In this document: positions 62,852-64,000 of the stretch, in pieces
Position numbering within the stretch: position 1 is the first letter of the stretch
How the letters are laid out: every line of letters begins with the position of its first letter
Assembly: GCA_000721375.1 (NCBI GenBank)
Contig: JOGW01000016.1
Location: 109,473 to 173,472, forward strand
DNA length: 64,000 nt
Reading direction: 5' to 3'
Origin: Streptomyces sp. NRRL B-3428
GTDB lineage: Bacteria; Actinomycetota; Actinomycetes; Streptomycetales; Streptomycetaceae
Translations under genes and position numbers: made by a program
The notes under the pieces: generated by a model
What the model was told of the DNA's origin: nothing
Databases searched by the model: none
The model's input: only the letters and a program-made list of their open reading frames with translations

Positions 62852-63330
62852 TCATCTGGCCGACCAGATGAAGATGGCTGCGAGGTGGAGTCCGGCGAGG
62901 GAGATGGTGGCGGTCTTGTCGTAGCGGGTGGCCAGGCCGCGCCATCGCTTGAGCTTGATGATGCAGCGTTCGACTGGCTGGGGGATCACGGCCCGGATCC
63001 CGCGCCGCCGCAGGTGACTGTGGATCGCCCGGGACGAATACGCCTTGTCGGCCAGAACCACATCCGGTGCGATCCGCGGCCGGCCGGCCGGCCGATCGGT
63101 CGGGGCACTCGCAAACGGGACATGGCCGGGGTGAACGCGGGGGCGTCTCTGGACAGCACCGGGCTGGCCGGGCGTGATGACGAAGGCGAGCGGACGACAG
63201 CGACTGTCGGCGGCGAGGTGGATTTTGGTGGTCAGTCCGCCGCGGGACCGTCCGAGGGCATGATGCTCCGGCTCGCCGTCCGGTTCCCCTTTTGACGAGG
63301 CCCGGCGGCGTGCTGGTGACTTCCTTGGCG
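62852..63330 (-). mobile_element. IS5-family transposase remnant with frameshifts and deletion
   Basis: Pieces of a DDE transposase can be followed in three frames: GEPEHHALGRSRGGLTTKIH, LAADSRCRPLAFVITPGQPG, then (shifted) DAPAFTPAMSRLRVPRPIGR, then (shifted) PRIAPDVVLADKAYSSRAIH, IRAVIPQP, and after an internal deletion WRGLATRYDKTATISLAG, with HLAAIFIWSAR before the stop at 62852. The order matches IS5-type elements of actinomycetes. About the first 100 residues are missing. No target duplications are seen. A likely end of the element lies near ggccgtttcttccgg at 62836-62850. Confidence 0.75.
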
Positions 63331-63564
63331 CTGCTGACGCTCTTGCCGTCGCCGCACGTGTCTGGCGTACTGACCAGCCTTCGACCTCTGGGCGCGATCA
63401 ACAGAAAGCGTCTGGGGATCTGCCGCGCGCTCGTACAGCTCGACTTCGAAGGGATCTGCGTCCACCTCGAGGAGCCGGGCCAGGGCCTCCCGATCCTGCT
63501 CAGCTGTCGGACGTACTCGAACCTCGTCCCTCCATACCTGACCGCTCGCCTCGGCTTCGTCCAT
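63330..63564 (-). pseudogene. Coding-like remnant beside the IS fragment
   Basis: The frame beginning with ATG at 63564 encodes EAEASGQVWRDEVRVRPTAE and DREALARLLEVDADPFEVEL, with codon use typical of a gene, and then runs into the transposase remnant without a stop until 63232. It may be the start of a short gene cut by the insertion. I cannot assign a family. Confidence 0.3.
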
Positions 63565-64000
63565 CTCGCCAATGTATGGGCGTGCAGCAGTCCGCGAAGC
63601 GCTCGCCGTTGCGGCAGCATCCTGCGCGCGGACGGAAGGTTCGGTACGGCTGGTCGAGCCCCTCATCCACGTTCCCGTTCCGGGAGTACGCCTCGCTGGT
63701 CTCCCGTAAGGCACAGCAGCTGACGCAGGAGATCGGCGCGGCGAAGCAGAGCCTCGATCACTTCGCCACGGCCCCCCGGCATCGGAAGCCGCTCAGGTCT
63801 GAAGATCTCCACGTAGCCCTGTCCCTTTCGCGGCTGTCGTACCTTGCGCGATGTAGAGACCCTTCAGCAGGGGAGAGGGTTGTACGGGCAGAGGTGCGCC
63901 TGCCCGCCGACGTGACGCACGACGCCCGCCGCCGGAGCATTCCGGGGCGGGCGTCATGGCATTGCTGCTTAGGCGGGGGTGATGTTCTCCGCCTGGGGGC
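63565..64000. other. Right-hand end without a supported gene
   Basis: No confident gene is visible. Short coding-like stretches exist on the plus strand near 63665-63800 (REYASLVSRKAQQLTQEIGA) and on the opposite strand, but both lack starts or end quickly in stops. An inverted repeat cgcccgcc.. / gggcgggcg near 63913-63957 precedes a stop-like region at the end and might be the terminator of a gene on the right. Confidence 0.35.

Overview
The window is high-GC actinomycete DNA and almost certainly comes from a Streptomyces or a close relative. Third codon positions are almost all G or C. GTG starts are frequent, secreted glycanases and TetR regulators are abundant, and two DasR-type dre palindromes lie upstream of a chitinase. 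No rRNA, tRNA, CRISPR array or phage module is visible. The content is accessory: polymer degradation, aromatic catabolism, oxidative enzymes, resistance and decayed genes.

Layout. (1) 0.5-12.2 kb is a secreted-enzyme block. It holds a very large GH87-type alpha-1,3-glucanase with discoidin, FnIII, CARDB and CBM modules, a YihY/BrkB membrane protein, two tandem secreted propeller-like paralogues, a membrane calcineurin-like phosphoesterase, a GH18 chitinase under putative dre control, and a small secreted cysteine protein. (2) 12.3-22.3 kb is mixed: an AraC regulator, a SnoaL-like protein, an acyl-CoA oxidase, a TerY-like VWA protein, a deletion scar joining the 3' ends of a TetR gene and a DUF6351 gene, a SMI1/KNR4 protein, a transglutaminase-like protein, a MOSC protein and a class A beta-lactamase lipoprotein. 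(3) 22.3-25.3 kb has a PobA-like flavin hydroxylase followed by an O-methyltransferase with an N-terminal VOC-like extension, possibly a small tailoring pair. (4) 25.5-34.5 kb is a five-gene operon, MFS-GH3-SurE-carboxylesterase-GH3, divergent from a TetR gene, with a perfect 20-bp palindrome in the intergene. This looks like a regulated system for an acylated or phosphorylated plant glycoside. (5) 34.6-37.0 kb holds a Sua5 protein, the rifampin ADP-ribosyltransferase Arr and a DUF2993 protein.

(6) 37.2-47.0 kb is a complete meta-cleavage pathway. A flavin hydroxylase, C-C hydrolase and extradiol dioxygenase run on the minus strand. A TetR gene, hydratase, acetaldehyde dehydrogenase, aldolase, amidohydrolase and DHA2 transporter run on the plus strand. 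A 22-bp imperfect palindrome lies between the two arms. A phenolic substrate would be hydroxylated to a catechol, ring-cleaved, hydrolysed to a hydroxydienoate and turned into pyruvate and acetyl-CoA. (7) 47.1-48.2 kb has a serine-rich repeat protein and a broken aminoglycoside phosphotransferase-type gene. (8) 48.5-53.4 kb is an oxidative operon of a Baeyer-Villiger/EthA-like monooxygenase, an AurF-like diiron oxygenase and a ferredoxin-ferredoxin reductase fusion, with a TetR gene overlapping the last one tail to tail. It is a good candidate for an uncharacterised redox pathway. (9) 53.5-62.7 kb carries membrane proteins (LtrA, DUF1206, an acyltransferase-3 protein, a Na+/H+ antiporter), a large Sel1/TPR protein and an unrecognised protein. 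(10) 62.8-64 kb holds a frameshifted IS5-type transposase remnant and no intact gene.
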